Positions 63,703 to 64,000 of a stretch of 64,000 bases of DNA are shown piece after piece; the first letter of the stretch is position 1, and each line of letters begins with the position of its first letter. The DNA comes from Rickettsiales bacterium UBA2645. GTDB taxonomy: Bacteria; Pseudomonadota; Alphaproteobacteria; Rickettsiales; UBA1997. The translations under genes were made by a program, and so were the position numbers. Location of the stretch: contig DENL01000006.1 of NCBI GenBank assembly GCA_002359655.1, positions 30,346 to 94,345 of the forward strand, written 5' to 3'. Under the pieces are notes generated by a model. It searched no databases. It was not told the origin of the DNA and saw only the letters and a program-made list of their open reading frames with translations.

Positions 63703-64000
63703 GTATTATCATAAACCAAGAAGAACAACGCCAGAAGAGGATAAATCAATATCTGCAAGATAACAAAAAAACTTTGGCGCAAAAGCAGGAAGAAGAAATC
63801 AGAAAGAAAATTACTGCTTTATTAGAAGATAAAAAAGATGCAGATGAAGACGAACCAAATTTTATTAAAAAAGATGATCCAGAAAAAAAGCAAGAGAGCG
63901 AAACGCAAGAAGCCTTAGATGAAGTGGCCACAGCTATCAAGACAAACCTAATCAAACCTATCAATAGCCAACAAAGAAATTTAGATCACGAAGTTGGCGG
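63699..64000 (+). CDS. Hypothetical charged coiled-coil protein (partial)
   Basis: An ATG at 63699 overlaps the mfd stop (ATGA) and the frame stays open to the end of the window, giving about 100 residues. The sequence is rich in Lys, Glu, Gln and Asp and probably coiled coil (EEIRKKITALLEDKKDADED), without a signal peptide or membrane segment. No family is recognisable from this part. The overlap suggests cotranslation with mfd. Confidence 0.6.
   Translation, partial: MSIIINQEEQRQKRINQYLQDNKKTLAQKQEEEIRKKITALLEDKKDADEDEPNFIKKDDPEKKQESETQEALDEVATAIKTNLIKPINSQQRNLDHEVG

Noticed and set aside
1..64000. CRISPR array, prophage, transposase or integrase
   Set aside because: No regularly spaced direct repeats and no coding region resembling these were found on either strand.

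Overview
The window is AT-rich (about one third G+C by eye), densely coded, and looks like a chromosomal segment of an alphaproteobacterium. The gene families point that way: a COQ9-family protein, a PopZ-type (DUF2497) polar organiser, a RegA/RegB redox pair, a giant NAD-specific glutamate dehydrogenase of about 1,600 residues, an M16 processing-peptidase-like protease, pyruvate phosphate dikinase, and an IleS of the eukaryote-like type. Repeats with palindromic structure, one of them inserted in frame in ileS, recall Rickettsiales. However, argD, leuD, asd, hom and thiE suggest more biosynthetic ability than a classical Rickettsia has. The placement is inferred, not tested by phylogeny. There are no phage genes, transposases or CRISPR arrays; almost everything is housekeeping.

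Layout. 1-3041 (minus): coq9, cvpA, fabG and a partial trxB. 3142-5345 (plus): argD and an unrecognised charged protein. 5392-12087 (minus): dedA, gmk, fabI, leuD, a popZ-like gene, dacA and lpxB. 12185-13852 (plus): asd and a GNAT acetyltransferase. 13855-25928 (minus): thiE, ftsZ, mgtE, pntAA, tRNA-Leu(GAG), gdhB, infC, yraN and rsmI. An lpoA-like lipoprotein gene diverges from rsmI, as in enterobacteria. 27370-31338 (minus): tsaD, dnaB, regA and regB. 31442-32383 (plus): a putative outer-membrane protein. 32398-35903 (minus): M16 protease, copB and copA. 35964-37793 (plus): an ABC-F ATPase. 37795-45397 (minus): the tight run hom-glyS-alkC-ppdK-small membrane protein. 45517-48213 (plus): ileS. 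48216-54638 (minus): folE-maf-terC-DUF3833-corA/zntB-LMW-PTP and an autotransporter subtilase. 54877-55401 (plus): skp/ompH with a strong terminator. 55485-57511 (minus): a QseBC-like two-component pair. 57774-64000 (plus): dnaE, mfd and a partial coiled-coil gene.

The genes fall into a few functional themes. Envelope building and division are served by lpxB, dacA, ftsZ, the lpoA-like gene, skp, dedA and fabG/fabI. Copper handling is served by copA and copB. Redox and energy metabolism involve trxB, regA/regB, pntAA, gdhB and ppdK. Translation and tRNA modification involve glyS, ileS, tsaD, infC, rsmI and tRNA-Leu.

No clear new defence or secretion system is visible. The most unusual observations are structural. 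(i) A 143-bp multi-hairpin element with perfect 22-bp terminal inverted repeats is translated in frame inside ileS. (ii) Three genes that normally encode longer proteins end early and directly abut the next gene: ileS lacks its C-terminal region, dnaE ends about 340 residues short one base before mfd, and regB has no ATPase domain. (iii) A 127-bp dispersed palindromic repeat occurs upstream of ftsZ and next to dnaE, with a core-only copy between gmk and fabI. These may be genuine genome features or assembly artefacts, and the two can be told apart.
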